Shown here one piece after another: positions 18,891-27,709 of a stretch of DNA of 64,000 nucleotides (its first letter is position 1; each line of letters opens with the position of its first letter). The notes beneath the pieces are model-generated. The model saw only the letters and a list, made by a program, of their open reading frames with translations. It did no database searches and was not told the origin of the DNA. The stretch spans positions 3,348,001-3,412,000 of the forward strand of contig NZ_CP094289.1 of the NCBI RefSeq assembly GCF_022759505.1, in the 5' to 3' direction. A program made the translations under genes and the position numbers. Origin of the DNA: Georgenia sp. TF02-10 (lineage in GTDB: Bacteria; Actinomycetota; Actinomycetes; Actinomycetales; Actinomycetaceae).

Positions 18891-21569
18891 CTACAGCTTG
18901 GTCACCGGCGAGTAGCGCAGCAGCAGCCGCTTGGTCTGCCCGCCGCCGAAGTCGACCTTGGCGACCGCGGAGGACTCCGCCCCCTCCAGCCCGATGACGG
19001 TCCCGACGCCGTAGCTGTCGTGGGTGACCTTGTCCCCGATCTCCAGGCTGGGGATCTCGCCCGCCGGGCGCGGGGTGGCCGAGCCGAACCGGGCGCCGGT
19101 GCTGGGCGCGGCCGGCCCGTCGGCGCGGCCGCGCGGCCCGCCGGGCCGGTCGGTGCGCCGGGCCGTCCCGTCCCCGCCCCGCCAGCCGCCGCCGAACCCG
19201 TTCCCGCCGCGCCCAGGCCGGGCGCCGTCGGGCCGGCGCAGGGCGTCCATCGAGGACTCCGCCCGGCGCCAGTCCACCAGGCCCGCCGGGATGTCCCCGA
19301 GGAACCGGGAGGCCGGCAGCTCGTGCGGCATGCCCCAGGCGGTGCGGACCGCCGCCCGGGACAGGTAAAGCCGCTCCCGCGCCCGGGTCAAGGCGACGTA
19401 GGCGAGCCGGCGCTCCTCGGCGAGCTCGTCCTGCTCGGTGAGCGAGCGCTGGTGCGGGAAGGTGCCGTCCTCCAGCCCGGTGACGAAGACGACCGGGAAC
19501 TCCAGCCCCTTGGCGGTGTGCACCGTCATCAGGGTGACCTGGCCCTGGTCGGCGGCGTCGTTGTCGGGGATCTGGTCGGCGTCGGCCACCAGCGAGACGC
19601 GCTCGAGGAAGTCCGCCAGGTCACCCTCCGGCTCACGCTCGGCGAACTCCACGGCGACGGCGTGCAGCTCGGCCAGGTTCTCCACCCGGCCGGCGTCCTG
19701 CGGGTCCTCGCTGGCCCGCAGCTCGGCCAGGTAGCCCGAGCGGTCCAGGGCGGCGTCGAGCAGCTCGGCGGGGGTCGCGCCGGCCGCGAGCATCTCGCGC
19801 AGGCCGGTGAGCAGCTCGTGGAAGGCCCGCACCTGGTGCCGGGCACGGGTGGTGAGCCCGCCGACCGCCGGGACGGCGCCGTCGGCCGGCTCCGCCGCCG
19901 CGTCCGCGACCGCCTGCCCGAAGGAGACCCGGTGCCGCTCGGCGTACGTGGCAAGCGCCTCCTCGGTCCGCTCCCCCAGGCCCCGCTTGGGGACGTTGAG
20001 GATGCGGCGGAGGTTGACGGCGTCGTCGGGGTTGACCACGGCCCGCAGGTAGGCCAGGGCGTCCTTGATCTCCCGGCGCTCGTAGAACCGGGTGCCGCCG
20101 ACCACCTTGTACGGGATCCCGGCGCGGACCAGCACCTCCTCCAGCGCCCGGGACTGGGCGTTGGTCCGGTAGAAGACGGCGACGTCGCCCGGCCGTGTGC
20201 CGCGCTCGTCCTCCAGCCGGTCGATCTCCTCGGCGATGAACCGGGCCTCCTCGTGCTCGGAGTCGGCCACGTACCCGACGATGAGCGGGCCGTCGCCGGC
20301 GTCGGTCCACAGGTTCTTGGCCCGCCGGTCCCGGTCCTGGGAGATGACAGCGTTGGCGGCGTTGAGGATGTTCTGGGTGGAGCGGTAGTTCTGCTCGAGC
20401 AGGATGGTCGAGGCGCTCGGGTAGTCCTCCTCGAACTCCAGGATGTTGCGGATGGTGGCGCCGCGGAAGGCGTAGATGGACTGGTCCGCGTCCCCGACGA
20501 CGGTGAGCTCGGCGGGCGGCACGGCGGCGCCGTCGGCCGCGCCGTCGTGCTGGCCCGTCCCCGGCCGGGCGGGGCCGTCCTGACCTCCTCGGGCCGCGCC
20601 GTCGTCCGCCCGGTCCACCCCGGCCAGCTCGCGGACCAGGACGTACTGGGCGTGGTTGGTGTCCTGGTACTCGTCGACCAGGACGTGGCGGAAGCGGCGC
20701 CGGTAGTGCTCGGCGACGGCGGGGAAGGCCTGGAGCAGGTTGACGGTGACCATGATGAGGTCGTCGAAGTCCAGGGCGTGGGCCTGCCGCAGCCGCTGGT
20801 TGTACAGCGCGTAGGCCTCGGCCAGGGCTCGGTCGAACCGGTTGTTGCCGACGGAGCGGGCGTAGTCCTCCGGGTCGATCAGCTCGTTCTTCAGGTCCGA
20901 GACCTTCCGGGAGAACGCCCGGGGCGGAAATTGCTTGGGGTCCAGGTCGAGCTGGCGGCACACCAGCGTCATCAGCCGCTGGGAGTCGGCGGCGTCGTAG
21001 ATGGAGAAGCTGGACCGCAGGCCCAGGGTGGCGTGCTCGCGGCGCAGGATCCGCACGCAGGCGGAGTGGAAGGTCGAGACCCACATCCGGCGGGCGGCCG
21101 GGCCGACCAGGGCCTCGACGCGCTCGCGCATCTCGGCGGCGGCCTTGTTGGTGAAGGTGATGGCCAGGATCTCCCCGGGCCGGGCGCGGCCGGTCGCCAG
21201 CAGGTAGGCGATCCGGTGAGTCAGCACCCGGGTCTTGCCCGAGCCGGCGCCGGCCACGATGAGCAGCGGCCCGCCGGTGTGGACGACGGCGGCCCGCTGC
21301 TGCGGGTTCAGGCCCGCCAGCAGCGCCTCGGGGTCGGGTCGGCCGCCGCCCGGCCCGGCTCCGGCGGGCCCGCCGTCGTGACCGTCGGCGTGGCCGGCGG
21401 CGCGGCGCCGCGCCCGGGCCACCGGGTCCTCGGCAGGGGCGTCGGGACCGGCGGGCGGGGCCGTGGCCGGGGCCGCGGCGTCCCCCGCCGGCGCGACGGC
21501 GACCGGCAGCGGCGGGTGCTCGGCCCGCGCGAGGCCGGGCAGCGGCAGGTTGTCGAACAAAGAGATCAT
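18891..21569 (-). CDS. pcrA: ATP-dependent DNA helicase PcrA/UvrD
   Basis: An 892-residue superfamily 1A helicase for repair and replication-fork maintenance. After a 90-residue Ala/Pro/Gly-rich N-terminal extension come GLNPQQRAAVVHTGG (Q motif), Walker A AGAGSGKT, VDEYQDTN (motif II), GDADQSIYAFRGA (motif III), QNYRST and the C-terminal VTLMTVHTAKGLEFP and VALTRARERLYLSRA motifs. The final 50 residues are the Tudor-like PcrA tail (GDKVTHDSYGVGTV). A 40-residue low-complexity insert (RADDGAARGGQDGPARPG) separates motifs II and III. The ATG lies 9 bases beyond a TAGCAT -10 box, so the leader is nearly absent. Confidence 0.96.
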   Translation of the reverse strand: MISLFDNLPLPGLARAEHPPLPVAVAPAGDAAAPATAPPAGPDAPAEDPVARARRRAAGHADGHDGGPAGAGPGGGRPDPEALLAGLNPQQRAAVVHTGGPLLIVAGAGSGKTRVLTHRIAYLLATGRARPGEILAITFTNKAAAEMRERVEALVGPAARRMWVSTFHSACVRILRREHATLGLRSSFSIYDAADSQRLMTLVCRQLDLDPKQFPPRAFSRKVSDLKNELIDPEDYARSVGNNRFDRALAEAYALYNQRLRQAHALDFDDLIMVTVNLLQAFPAVAEHYRRRFRHVLVDEYQDTNHAQYVLVRELAGVDRADDGAARGGQDGPARPGTGQHDGAADGAAVPPAELTVVGDADQSIYAFRGATIRNILEFEEDYPSASTILLEQNYRSTQNILNAANAVISQDRDRRAKNLWTDAGDGPLIVGYVADSEHEEARFIAEEIDRLEDERGTRPGDVAVFYRTNAQSRALEEVLVRAGIPYKVVGGTRFYERREIKDALAYLRAVVNPDDAVNLRRILNVPKRGLGERTEEALATYAERHRVSFGQAVADAAAEPADGAVPAVGGLTTRARHQVRAFHELLTGLREMLAAGATPAELLDAALDRSGYLAELRASEDPQDAGRVENLAELHAVAVEFAEREPEGDLADFLERVSLVADADQIPDNDAADQGQVTLMTVHTAKGLEFPVVFVTGLEDGTFPHQRSLTEQDELAEERRLAYVALTRARERLYLSRAAVRTAWGMPHELPASRFLGDIPAGLVDWRRAESSMDALRRPDGARPGRGGNGFGGGWRGGDGTARRTDRPGGPRGRADGPAAPSTGARFGSATPRPAGEIPSLEIGDKVTHDSYGVGTVIGLEGAESSAVAKVDFGGGQTKRLLLRYSPVTKL

Positions 21570-21578
21570 GACCTACCC

Positions 21579-21584
21579 ATGCTA
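21579..21584 (-). promoter_or_regulatory. -10 box of pcrA
   Basis: TAGCAT on the minus strand, 9 bases before the pcrA ATG, matches the actinobacterial TAnnnT -10 pattern and implies a leaderless or very short-leader transcript. Confidence 0.4.
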
Positions 21585-21653
21585 GGCGTCCGCACCGACA
21601 CCACGGCCGCCCGCCCACAGCGTCGGGACACCGGCAGCCGACCACCCACGCCG

Positions 21654-22136
21654 TCAGGTCACCAGCAGCCCGACCACCCACGCGCCGGTGGCGACGAGCG
21701 CGCCGGCGAGCTCGATGAGGATCGTCAGGCCGGTGGCCTTCATCGCCAGGACGGTCGCGCGCCAGGCCTCAGCGTGGTTGCGGCGCCGCTGCGTCTCGGC
21801 GAGGTAGACGCCCAGGACGAAACCGATGGGCAGGCCCACGACCGGGATGACGAAGAAGCCGACGACGCCGAGCAGCGCCCCGACGAGCATGGTCCGGCCC
21901 GGCACACCCCCGGCCTTGAGGTACCGGCCGGCGTAGACGTACTTGGCGACCCCGGCGCCGAGGACGGCCAGCGCCGCGACCACGGCGACCGCCCAGCCGG
22001 CGCCCCCGCCGGTCCACACGCCCCAGGTGACCACCGCCGCGAGCACGACGAGGCTGCCCGGGTAGAGCTGAATGACCGCGCCGACCAGGCCGACGGCGAT
22101 GACGAGACCGACGATCAGCTCACCTGCGGGCGGCAC
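21654..22136 (-). CDS. DUF456 membrane protein
   Basis: A 160-residue protein with four to five hydrophobic spans and the glycine-rich GFFVIPVVGLPIGFVLGVYLAE region typical of the DUF456 family. Function unknown. A short charged loop (AETQRRRNHAEAWRAT) precedes the last span. It lies 84 bases upstream of pcrA in the same orientation, but pcrA has its own promoter. A CTCCGGGAG-like context near the ATG offers a weak ribosome binding site. Confidence 0.82.
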   Translation of the reverse strand: MPPAGELIVGLVIAVGLVGAVIQLYPGSLVVLAAVVTWGVWTGGGAGWAVAVVAALAVLGAGVAKYVYAGRYLKAGGVPGRTMLVGALLGVVGFFVIPVVGLPIGFVLGVYLAETQRRRNHAEAWRATVLAMKATGLTILIELAGALVATGAWVVGLLVT

Positions 22137-22280
22137 GGCACCTCCGGGCAGCGGTGGGGAACACCATGGCGCTCACCCTATTGGGGGTGCCGTCGCCGCC
22201 ATCGGGACGAGCGGTCGGCACAACCGGGGCGACGTCGGGCGAGGAGCGCGCCTGCCGGGCCGCCGACCCCTCGGACCCCG

Positions 22281-22353
22281 TGACCAAAATGGCCTCCGGA
22301 GTGGATCGCGTGCGAGATCGGCACGCGATCACCTCCGGAGTGGGTTTTGGTCA
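22281..22353. repeat. 73-bp near-perfect palindromic element
   Basis: The arms are TGACCAAAA (22281-22289) with TTTTGGTCA (22345-22353) and GATCGCGTGC (22304-22313) with GCACGCGATC (22321-22330) around a 7-base loop. Between them sits CCTCCGGAGTG, present once in each arm in direct orientation; its CTCCGGAG core is itself a palindrome. It stands 43 bases beyond the response-regulator stop codon, so it may terminate that operon, but the size and internal symmetry look more like a REP/MITE-type repeat. Confidence 0.7.
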
Positions 22354-22395
22354 TCCGGTGCGCAGGTGCCGCCGTCGTCCCGCCGATCCGGACCC

Positions 22396-23076
22396 TCACA
22401 CCAGCCGCCGGGCCGCCGCCCACCGGGTCAGCTCGTGCCGGGAGGAGAGCTGGAGCTTGCGGAGCACGGCGGAGACGTGGGTCTCGACGGTCTTGATGGA
22501 GATGAACAGCTCTGCGGCGACCTCCTTGTAGGTGTAGCCGCGGGCGATGAGCCGCATCACCTCCCGCTCCCGGGCGGAGAGCCGGTCGAGCTCGTCGTCC
22601 CGGACGGCCAGGTCGGTGGCGCCGGTGCCGAAGGCGTCCAGGACGAAGCCCGCCAGCCGCGGGGAGAACGCCGCGTCCCCGGCGGCGACCCGGCGCACCG
22701 CCTCGGCCAGCTCCTCGGCGCTGATCGCCTTGGTCACGTACCCGCGGGCGCCGGCTCGGATGACCGCGACGACGTCGTCGCTGGCGTCGGAGACGGACAG
22801 GGCGAGGAACCGGGTGGCGGGGGGCGGGCCGCTGGTCCGGACCACCTCGGCGCCGCCGCCGCCCGACCCGCCGGGGAGGTGGACGTCGAGCAGGACCACG
22901 TCCGGGCGCAGCGCGGCGACGGCGGCCACCGCACCCTCGACGTCGGCGGCCTCGCCGACGACGTCGATGTCCGGGGCGTGCCGGGCGAGCTCGGCCCGCA
23001 CCCCGGTGCGCACCAGGGCGTGGTCGTCGACGATGAGGACCCGGATCTTGCCCGGGCCCACGGCGGGATCGGTCAT
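22396..23076 (-). CDS. LuxR/NarL-family response regulator
   Basis: A 226-residue regulator. The receiver domain (about 12-130) shows the acidic pair VDDHALVRTG, the phospho-acceptor in VVLLDVHLPGGSGG and the conserved lysine in GYVTKAIS. The C-terminal LuxR-type helix-turn-helix follows (LSAREREVMRLIARG to IKTVETHVSAVLRKL). Its ATG overlaps the kinase stop codon as ATGA, with AAGGAG in the kinase's last codons, so the two are translationally coupled. It is the partner of the PspC-domain kinase. Confidence 0.94.
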   Translation of the reverse strand: MTDPAVGPGKIRVLIVDDHALVRTGVRAELARHAPDIDVVGEAADVEGAVAAVAALRPDVVLLDVHLPGGSGGGGAEVVRTSGPPPATRFLALSVSDASDDVVAVIRAGARGYVTKAISAEELAEAVRRVAAGDAAFSPRLAGFVLDAFGTGATDLAVRDDELDRLSAREREVMRLIARGYTYKEVAAELFISIKTVETHVSAVLRKLQLSSRHELTRWAAARRLV

Positions 23077-24281
23077 CGGTGCTCCTTCCGGGGCAGCGAG
23101 AGGTGAACCTCGGTGCCGGTGGGCTTGTGCCGGACCTCGGCGTCGCCGCCGTGCCGGCGCATCCGCCCGACGATGGACTCGCGCACGCCGTGCCGGTCGG
23201 CCGGGACCGTGGCGAGGTCGAAGCCGTCCCCGCGGTCGCGGACGAAGACCTCCACCGCCTCCGGGCCGACCTCCACGTACACGCTCACCGGCGGCCGGCC
23301 GTGGCAGACGGCGTTCGTCAGGGCCTCCCGGGCGGCGGCGACCAGGGCCGCGGTGGATTCCTCCGGGACGGCGTCCCCGGCGGTGACGACGTCGATCGGC
23401 AGCCCGCGCAGGTCCTCCACCTCGGCGGCGACCTGCCGCACGGCGTCGGCGACCGAGGATCCCGGGGCCGGCCGGTCGGTGTAGAGCCAGTCCCGCAGCT
23501 CGCGCTCCTGGGCCCGGGCGAGCCGCGCCACCTCCTCGTTCCCGTCGGCGCGGGAGCGGATCATGGCCAGCGTCTGCAGCACGGAGTCGTGCAGGTGGGC
23601 GGCGATGTCGGCCCGCTCGGCCTCCCGGGCCCGGGCCTCGCGCTCGGCGCCGAGGTCGTGCACCAGGCGGAGCAGGAGCGGGGCCAGGACGACGGCGACC
23701 CCCGCCACGAGCGCGAGGCCGGCGGCCGCGCCGCGCAGCAGCACCATCGGGCTCTCCCCGCGGCCGACGAGCAGCAGCGAGCCGAGGACGGCGAGCGCGA
23801 CGCCGGCGCCCACCCGGGCGAGGCCGGCGCCGCGGGCGGGGGTGCCGGCGCGGCGCGCCTCGGCGAGCTGGCCCCAGGCCAGCGCCGCGCCGGCGGCGAC
23901 GGTGAGGGCCGGCACCAGCCAGCTGGTGGCCACCTGACGGTCGGCGCGGGCGAGCAGGAGCAGCCCGGCGGCGACCAGCAGGGCCAGGGCGACCACGACG
24001 TCGCGGGCCGGCCCGGTGAGCGCCGCCGGGCGCAGCCGGGGCGCCAGCCGGGCCCGGCCGGCCGGGAGCGGCTCGTCGGGCTCCCCCGGCGGGACGGTGA
24101 GCCACAGCCACAGGTACATCACCGCGCCCGCACCCAGGGCGGCGGTGGCCAGGACGAAGCCCCACCGCACGAGGCCGACGGGCAGGCCCAGGTGCGCGGC
24201 CACGCCGGCGCAGACCCCGGCCAGCCACCGGCCCCGGCGGGGGCGGCGCAGCGGCGCCCGGACGGGGCTGACGGCGGTCAC
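23073..24281 (-). CDS. PspC-domain sensor histidine kinase (HisKA_3 type)
   Basis: A 402-residue membrane kinase. The N-terminus is a PspC domain (about residues 10-70, RWLAGVCAGVAAHLGLP...VRWGFVL), followed by several more membrane spans to about residue 190. The dimerisation/phospho-acceptor segment DIAAHLHDSVLQTLAMI carries the histidine. The C-terminal HATPase has EALTNAVCHG (N box) and VRDRGDGFD (G1). Fusion of PspC to a NarX/DesK-type kinase is typical of actinobacterial envelope-stress systems, and a second PspC protein is encoded divergently. The start is probably GTG at 24281; no clear ribosome binding site is visible. Confidence 0.9.
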   Translation of the reverse strand: MTAVSPVRAPLRRPRRGRWLAGVCAGVAAHLGLPVGLVRWGFVLATAALGAGAVMYLWLWLTVPPGEPDEPLPAGRARLAPRLRPAALTGPARDVVVALALLVAAGLLLLARADRQVATSWLVPALTVAAGAALAWGQLAEARRAGTPARGAGLARVGAGVALAVLGSLLLVGRGESPMVLLRGAAAGLALVAGVAVVLAPLLLRLVHDLGAEREARAREAERADIAAHLHDSVLQTLAMIRSRADGNEEVARLARAQERELRDWLYTDRPAPGSSVADAVRQVAAEVEDLRGLPIDVVTAGDAVPEESTAALVAAAREALTNAVCHGRPPVSVYVEVGPEAVEVFVRDRGDGFDLATVPADRHGVRESIVGRMRRHGGDAEVRHKPTGTEVHLSLPRKEHR

Positions 24282-24416
24282 GCGCTCATCGTCACACGCC
24301 CGGTGCCGCCTGCCGCGGGTCCGGGGCCGGAACCAGGGGCGGGAGGGCGCACATTCAGGGTCCGACCAGGGTGGTACCCGATGGTTCCCGACGATGTCGC
24401 CCGGTTGGCTGGAGCC

Positions 24417-26495
24417 GTGAGCACGAACGCGCCCGGCGGCGACGAGCCGCCCAGCCCCCCGCCCACTCGGGAACCCGCCGCAGGTACCGGCTCCCACGGC
24501 CCCCGCCCCCGCGAGCCGTACGCCGGCAACCCTCCGGCCGGTGGTCTCTACGCCGGCGACTACCCCCGGCCCGGCGGACCGTTCGCCGGCAACCCCCCGG
24601 GCGGTGGGCCGTACGCGGGCAACCCTCCGGCCGGAGGTCCCTACGCCGGCGACTACCCCGGCAACCCCCCGGGCGGTGGGCCCTACGCCGCCAACCCCCC
24701 GGGCGGTGGGCCCTACGCCGCCAACCCCCCGGGCGGTGGGCCGTACGCGGGCAACCCCCCGCCTGGCGCGCCGTACGCCGGCGGCTACCCTGCCGGTACG
24801 CCAAGATCCGGCGGTCAGTCGGCCTTCTTCGCCTCGCTGCGCCGCTCGGGGATCTGGCGGGGGCAGGACCGGTGGATCGGCGGTGTCGCGGCCGGGGTGG
24901 CACGCCGACTAGGTGTCGACCCGCTGCTCATCCGCGGGGTCCTGGTCGTCCTGACCCTCTTCGGCGGCCTCGGCCTGCTCCTCTACGGCATCGGCTGGGC
25001 GCTGCTGCCGGAGGAGTCCGACGGGCGCATCCACCTGCAGGAGGCGTTCCACGGCAACGTCGACGCCGCGCTCGCCGGTGCCGTCGCGTTCGTCATCGTC
25101 GGCCTGGCCCGCCCGGGCACCTGGTGGGGCGGCTGGGACTTCTGGGACCTGTGGTGGTCCCTCGTCTCCATCGGCACGGTGGCGCTCATCGTCCTCGGTA
25201 TCTACGCCCTGGCCCGGCGCGGCTCAGCCCGGCCGAGCGAGCCGACTGGGCCGGCCGGACCGGCAGGGCGGGGCGGACCGGCAGGTCCGGGCGGACCGGC
25301 CGGACCAGGCGGGTCGGCGGGCCCAGCGGGACCGGCGGCGGGCGTGCCGTTCGCACCCGGCCAGGAGCGCGCGACGGCGGAGCGGTCAGCGGCCCAGTGG
25401 CCATCGGCGCCCGCCCCGACCACGGCCGCCGCTGCGACCGATCCGGACCCAGGGAGCCCGTACCGCCCCGCCGACCTCGACCGAGGGAGCCCTGACCGAC
25501 CCGACCCGGCGTCTGCCGACTGGCGGGCGTCGACCGATCGTTCCACCGCGGCTCCCGACTGGCCGGCGTCGCCCGGTGGTTCCACCGCAGCCCCCGACCG
25601 GCCGGCATCGCCCGGTGGTTCCACCGCAGCGTCCGCCTACGCCACCGCTGCTGGGATGCCCGCCTACGCGTCCGCGGCCTACACGACCGCGTCCCGACCC
25701 GCGCCGGTCGACGTCGGGCCGGCCCCCGAGGCCCCGGCAACCCGCGCCACACGGTATGCCCCACCGGTCCCGCCCAAGCCGGTGCCCCCAGGCCCGGGCT
25801 CGACGCTGGTAGCGGTCGCCCTCGCCGTCGCCCTGCTCGCCGTCGCCGGCGTACTCCTGTGGGACCGGTGGGCGACGACGGGATGGATCGCGCCGCTGGT
25901 CGCCGGCGGCGCCGTGCTCGCCGTGCTGGGCCTCGCCGCGCTGGGTGCCGGGCTGGCGGGCCGCCGCGGCGGCGCCCTCAGCGTCCTGGGCGTGCTGCTG
26001 GCGCTGGTCGTCCTGCCTGGGGCGGCCGTGGCCAGTGCCGTGCCGGGGAACCTCGGCGCCACCGGTGGCGTCCGCTTCGGTGACATGTGGGTCACCCCGC
26101 GCACCGCGGCCGAGGCCGAGGCCGGCGCGAACCTGGCGGCCGGCTCGCTGGACGTCGACCTCACCGAGCTCGACCTCGACGGCGGCACCACCCGGATCCC
26201 GATCGACTTCGGCGCCGGTGACCTCCGGGTGCTGCTGCCGGCGGACGTCTCCGCCGTGGTGCGGGTCGAGCTCGGCGCGGGTCAGATCAACACCGACGGT
26301 TCCCCCGGCTGGTCCGCCAGCTCGATCGGGTCGGGCGACGGCGTTACCGGAGATTCCCGCGATCAGATCATCTGGGCCAGCGGCATGGGCATCACCACCG
26401 AGCTGACCTCGCCCGCAGCGCAGGACGGTGGTGCCGATCTGACCGTCGACATCACCGCCGGCGCGGCCGACATCCTGATCGAGGAAGAGCAATGA
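24417..26495 (+). CDS. PspC-domain protein with LiaF-like C-terminal region
   Basis: A 692-residue protein, divergent from the PspC kinase. Residues 25-135 are a Gly/Pro/Tyr/Asn repeat region built on units such as GGPYAANPPG (a 30-base DNA repeat). A PspC domain follows (WIGGVAAGVARRLGVDPLLIRGVLVVLTLFGG), with further spans, a long low-complexity stretch with repeated SPGGSTAAPD units (25550-25640), three more membrane spans, and a beta-rich C-terminal region (LDVDLTELDLDGGTTRIPIDFGAGDLRV) like the DUF4097/LiaF-type domains of envelope-stress proteins. GTG at 24417 has GGAG close by; ATG at 24381 is an alternative. Confidence 0.82.
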   Translation: MSTNAPGGDEPPSPPPTREPAAGTGSHGPRPREPYAGNPPAGGLYAGDYPRPGGPFAGNPPGGGPYAGNPPAGGPYAGDYPGNPPGGGPYAANPPGGGPYAANPPGGGPYAGNPPPGAPYAGGYPAGTPRSGGQSAFFASLRRSGIWRGQDRWIGGVAAGVARRLGVDPLLIRGVLVVLTLFGGLGLLLYGIGWALLPEESDGRIHLQEAFHGNVDAALAGAVAFVIVGLARPGTWWGGWDFWDLWWSLVSIGTVALIVLGIYALARRGSARPSEPTGPAGPAGRGGPAGPGGPAGPGGSAGPAGPAAGVPFAPGQERATAERSAAQWPSAPAPTTAAAATDPDPGSPYRPADLDRGSPDRPDPASADWRASTDRSTAAPDWPASPGGSTAAPDRPASPGGSTAASAYATAAGMPAYASAAYTTASRPAPVDVGPAPEAPATRATRYAPPVPPKPVPPGPGSTLVAVALAVALLAVAGVLLWDRWATTGWIAPLVAGGAVLAVLGLAALGAGLAGRRGGALSVLGVLLALVVLPGAAVASAVPGNLGATGGVRFGDMWVTPRTAAEAEAGANLAAGSLDVDLTELDLDGGTTRIPIDFGAGDLRVLLPADVSAVVRVELGAGQINTDGSPGWSASSIGSGDGVTGDSRDQIIWASGMGITTELTSPAAQDGGADLTVDITAGAADILIEEEQ
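24520..24790. repeat. In-frame 30-base tandem repeats in the PspC gene
   Basis: Repeated units encoding variants of GGPYA(G/A)NPPG, with interspersed GDYP units. Two adjacent copies near 24660-24740 are identical over 30 bases, so the array is recent and likely to vary in length between strains. Confidence 0.75.
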
Positions 26496-27121
26496 ACGAG
26501 CCCACCCGACCCGACCGTCCGACCGAGCCCCTCCGGAGCGACAGACCGGAGCCCGACACCACGGCGGAGCTGCCCACGGAGCCCGGGGCCACCATCGAGC
26601 TGCCGACGGAGCCCGGGGCCACTACCGAGGTGCCGACCGACCCCGGGGCCACAACCGAGCTGCCGACCGACCCCGGGGCCACAGCTGAGCTGCCGACCGA
26701 CCCCGGGGCCACCACCGAGCCACCTTCAGGTGGCGGGGCTACGGCCGAGCTGCCCACCGATGCTGCATCGGCATCCGCCAGGCCGGAGCCGGCCGCCGCC
26801 GCACGTGGGGCTGCTGCCCCGGACGACGCGGTCAGCACCGGCCTCCCCGAGGACCTGTCCGCCCGGACCGCTGACCCCCCGGCCGCCGCGCCACCTGTGT
26901 GGTCCGCAGCGAGCGTCCCGGCCGAGCGCGGGCCGCACGGCCCCCGGACCGGGACGGTGGTGCTCGGCCTGCTGCTCGCCCTGTGCGGCATAGGAGCTGT
27001 CGCGATCGGGCTCGGCGCCCCCATCGACCTGCAGCTGGCGGTCATCGTCCTGCTCGTCGTGGCCGCCGTCGCCCTGCTCCTGCTCCCGCTGCTGCAGCGC
27101 GGCCGGCGCAACCGCGACTGA
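26492..27121 (+). CDS. Repeat-containing small membrane protein
   Basis: A 209-residue protein whose ATG overlaps the PspC gene's stop codon (ATGA), so the two are co-translated. Residues 26-85 are six copies of a decapeptide (ELPTDPGATT and variants). A disordered Ala/Pro-rich stretch follows, then two C-terminal membrane spans (about residues 155-175 and 180-200) and a basic end, QRGRRNRD. The repeat half should lie in the cytoplasm or be threaded at the surface; the topology is not decidable by eye. Function unknown; context suggests a part of the envelope-stress locus. Confidence 0.75.
   Translation: MNEPTRPDRPTEPLRSDRPEPDTTAELPTEPGATIELPTEPGATTEVPTDPGATTELPTDPGATAELPTDPGATTEPPSGGGATAELPTDAASASARPEPAAAARGAAAPDDAVSTGLPEDLSARTADPPAAAPPVWSAASVPAERGPHGPRTGTVVLGLLLALCGIGAVAIGLGAPIDLQLAVIVLLVVAAVALLLLPLLQRGRRNRD
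26567..26746. repeat. 30-base tandem repeat, six copies, in-frame
   Basis: Six contiguous 30-base units encode E-L/V-P-T-E/D-P-G-A-T-X. The middle copies differ by only one or two bases, while the last is degenerate (EPPSGGGATA). Confidence 0.85.
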
Positions 27122-27134
27122 CCAGGACACGGAA

Positions 27135-27165
27135 CAGCGCCGTGAGCCCGAGGCTCACGGCGCTG
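27135..27165. terminator. Strong hairpin terminator between convergent genes
   Basis: A perfect 13-bp stem (CAGCGCCGTGAGC with GCTCACGGCGCTG) closing a 5-base loop, located 13 bases after one stop codon and 37 bases before the opposing gene's stop. It can serve both strands. Confidence 0.8.
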
Positions 27166-27202
27166 TCGCGTCCGGCCGGGGAGGGTCCGGCCGGGGATCA
27201 GC

Positions 27203-27709
27203 TCACCGGCTCGCGCCGGCGTAGGCCGCCTCGCGGGTGGCGGCGGGAACCGCGGCGGGACGGGCAGCGAGGCTGGTCAGCGCCCAGCCGACCAGGCCGA
27301 ACAGCACGCCCAGGCCCATCACGAGCGCGGCGACGCCGTAGGACACCACCGAGGTGAACAGGGACGCCCGCAGGAAGGAGGCGTTCATGACCGTGGCGCG
27401 CTGGGCCTGCAGCTCGGCGTGCTCGGGAGAGCCCTCTTCCACCTCGTGCATCGCGTCGCCGAGCTCGGCGTAGGTGCGGCCCTCGGTGCCGGCCAGTGCG
27501 TGCTCGTTGATGATGTTGGCCTGGGCGTAGGCGGAGAACGGGCCGTCCACCCGGTCGCCGGCGAGCATCGGGGAGTCCTCGGGAACGGTGATGTTCTCTG
27601 CCTTGAGCTGGGAGGTCACCATTCCCCAGGTGACACCGCCGGCGATGATGAAGAGGATGCCAGCGATGATGGCGATGATGCCGGCGAGCCGCGCGGGCTT
27701 GCTGTTCAT
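27203..27709 (-). CDS. Two-span membrane protein of the actinobacterial family often misnamed LigA
   Basis: A 168-residue protein with an N-terminal span (about residues 9-30), an extracytoplasmic region of about 80 residues containing ENITVPEDSPMLAGDRVDGPFSAYAQANII, and a second span after FLRASLFTSVVSYGVAALVMG. Homologues in many actinobacteria are annotated as aromatic ring-opening dioxygenase LigA, but nothing here resembles a dioxygenase and that name should be ignored. The ATG has AAAGGA at good spacing. Function unknown. Confidence 0.8.
   Translation of the reverse strand: MNSKPARLAGIIAIIAGILFIIAGGVTWGMVTSQLKAENITVPEDSPMLAGDRVDGPFSAYAQANIINEHALAGTEGRTYAELGDAMHEVEEGSPEHAELQAQRATVMNASFLRASLFTSVVSYGVAALVMGLGVLFGLVGWALTSLAARPAAVPAATREAAYAGASR

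Noticed and set aside
14326-18915. Very long plus-strand open frame (over 1,500 codons) opposite the acyltransferase and through the phosphofructokinase
   Set aside because: It is an antisense or out-of-frame shadow made possible by the scarcity of stop codons in high-GC DNA. Its translation is Gly/Arg/Asp/Val-rich without domain structure, while the overlapping genes have clear family motifs.
24520-24790. CRISPR-like array
   Set aside because: The repeats are in frame, contiguous, lack spacers and encode a proline/glycine repeat in a membrane protein. No cas genes are in the window.
27203-27709. Naming this protein LigA, an aromatic ring-opening dioxygenase
   Set aside because: Although homologues carry that name, the product is a two-span membrane protein with no metal ligands or dioxygenase motifs.
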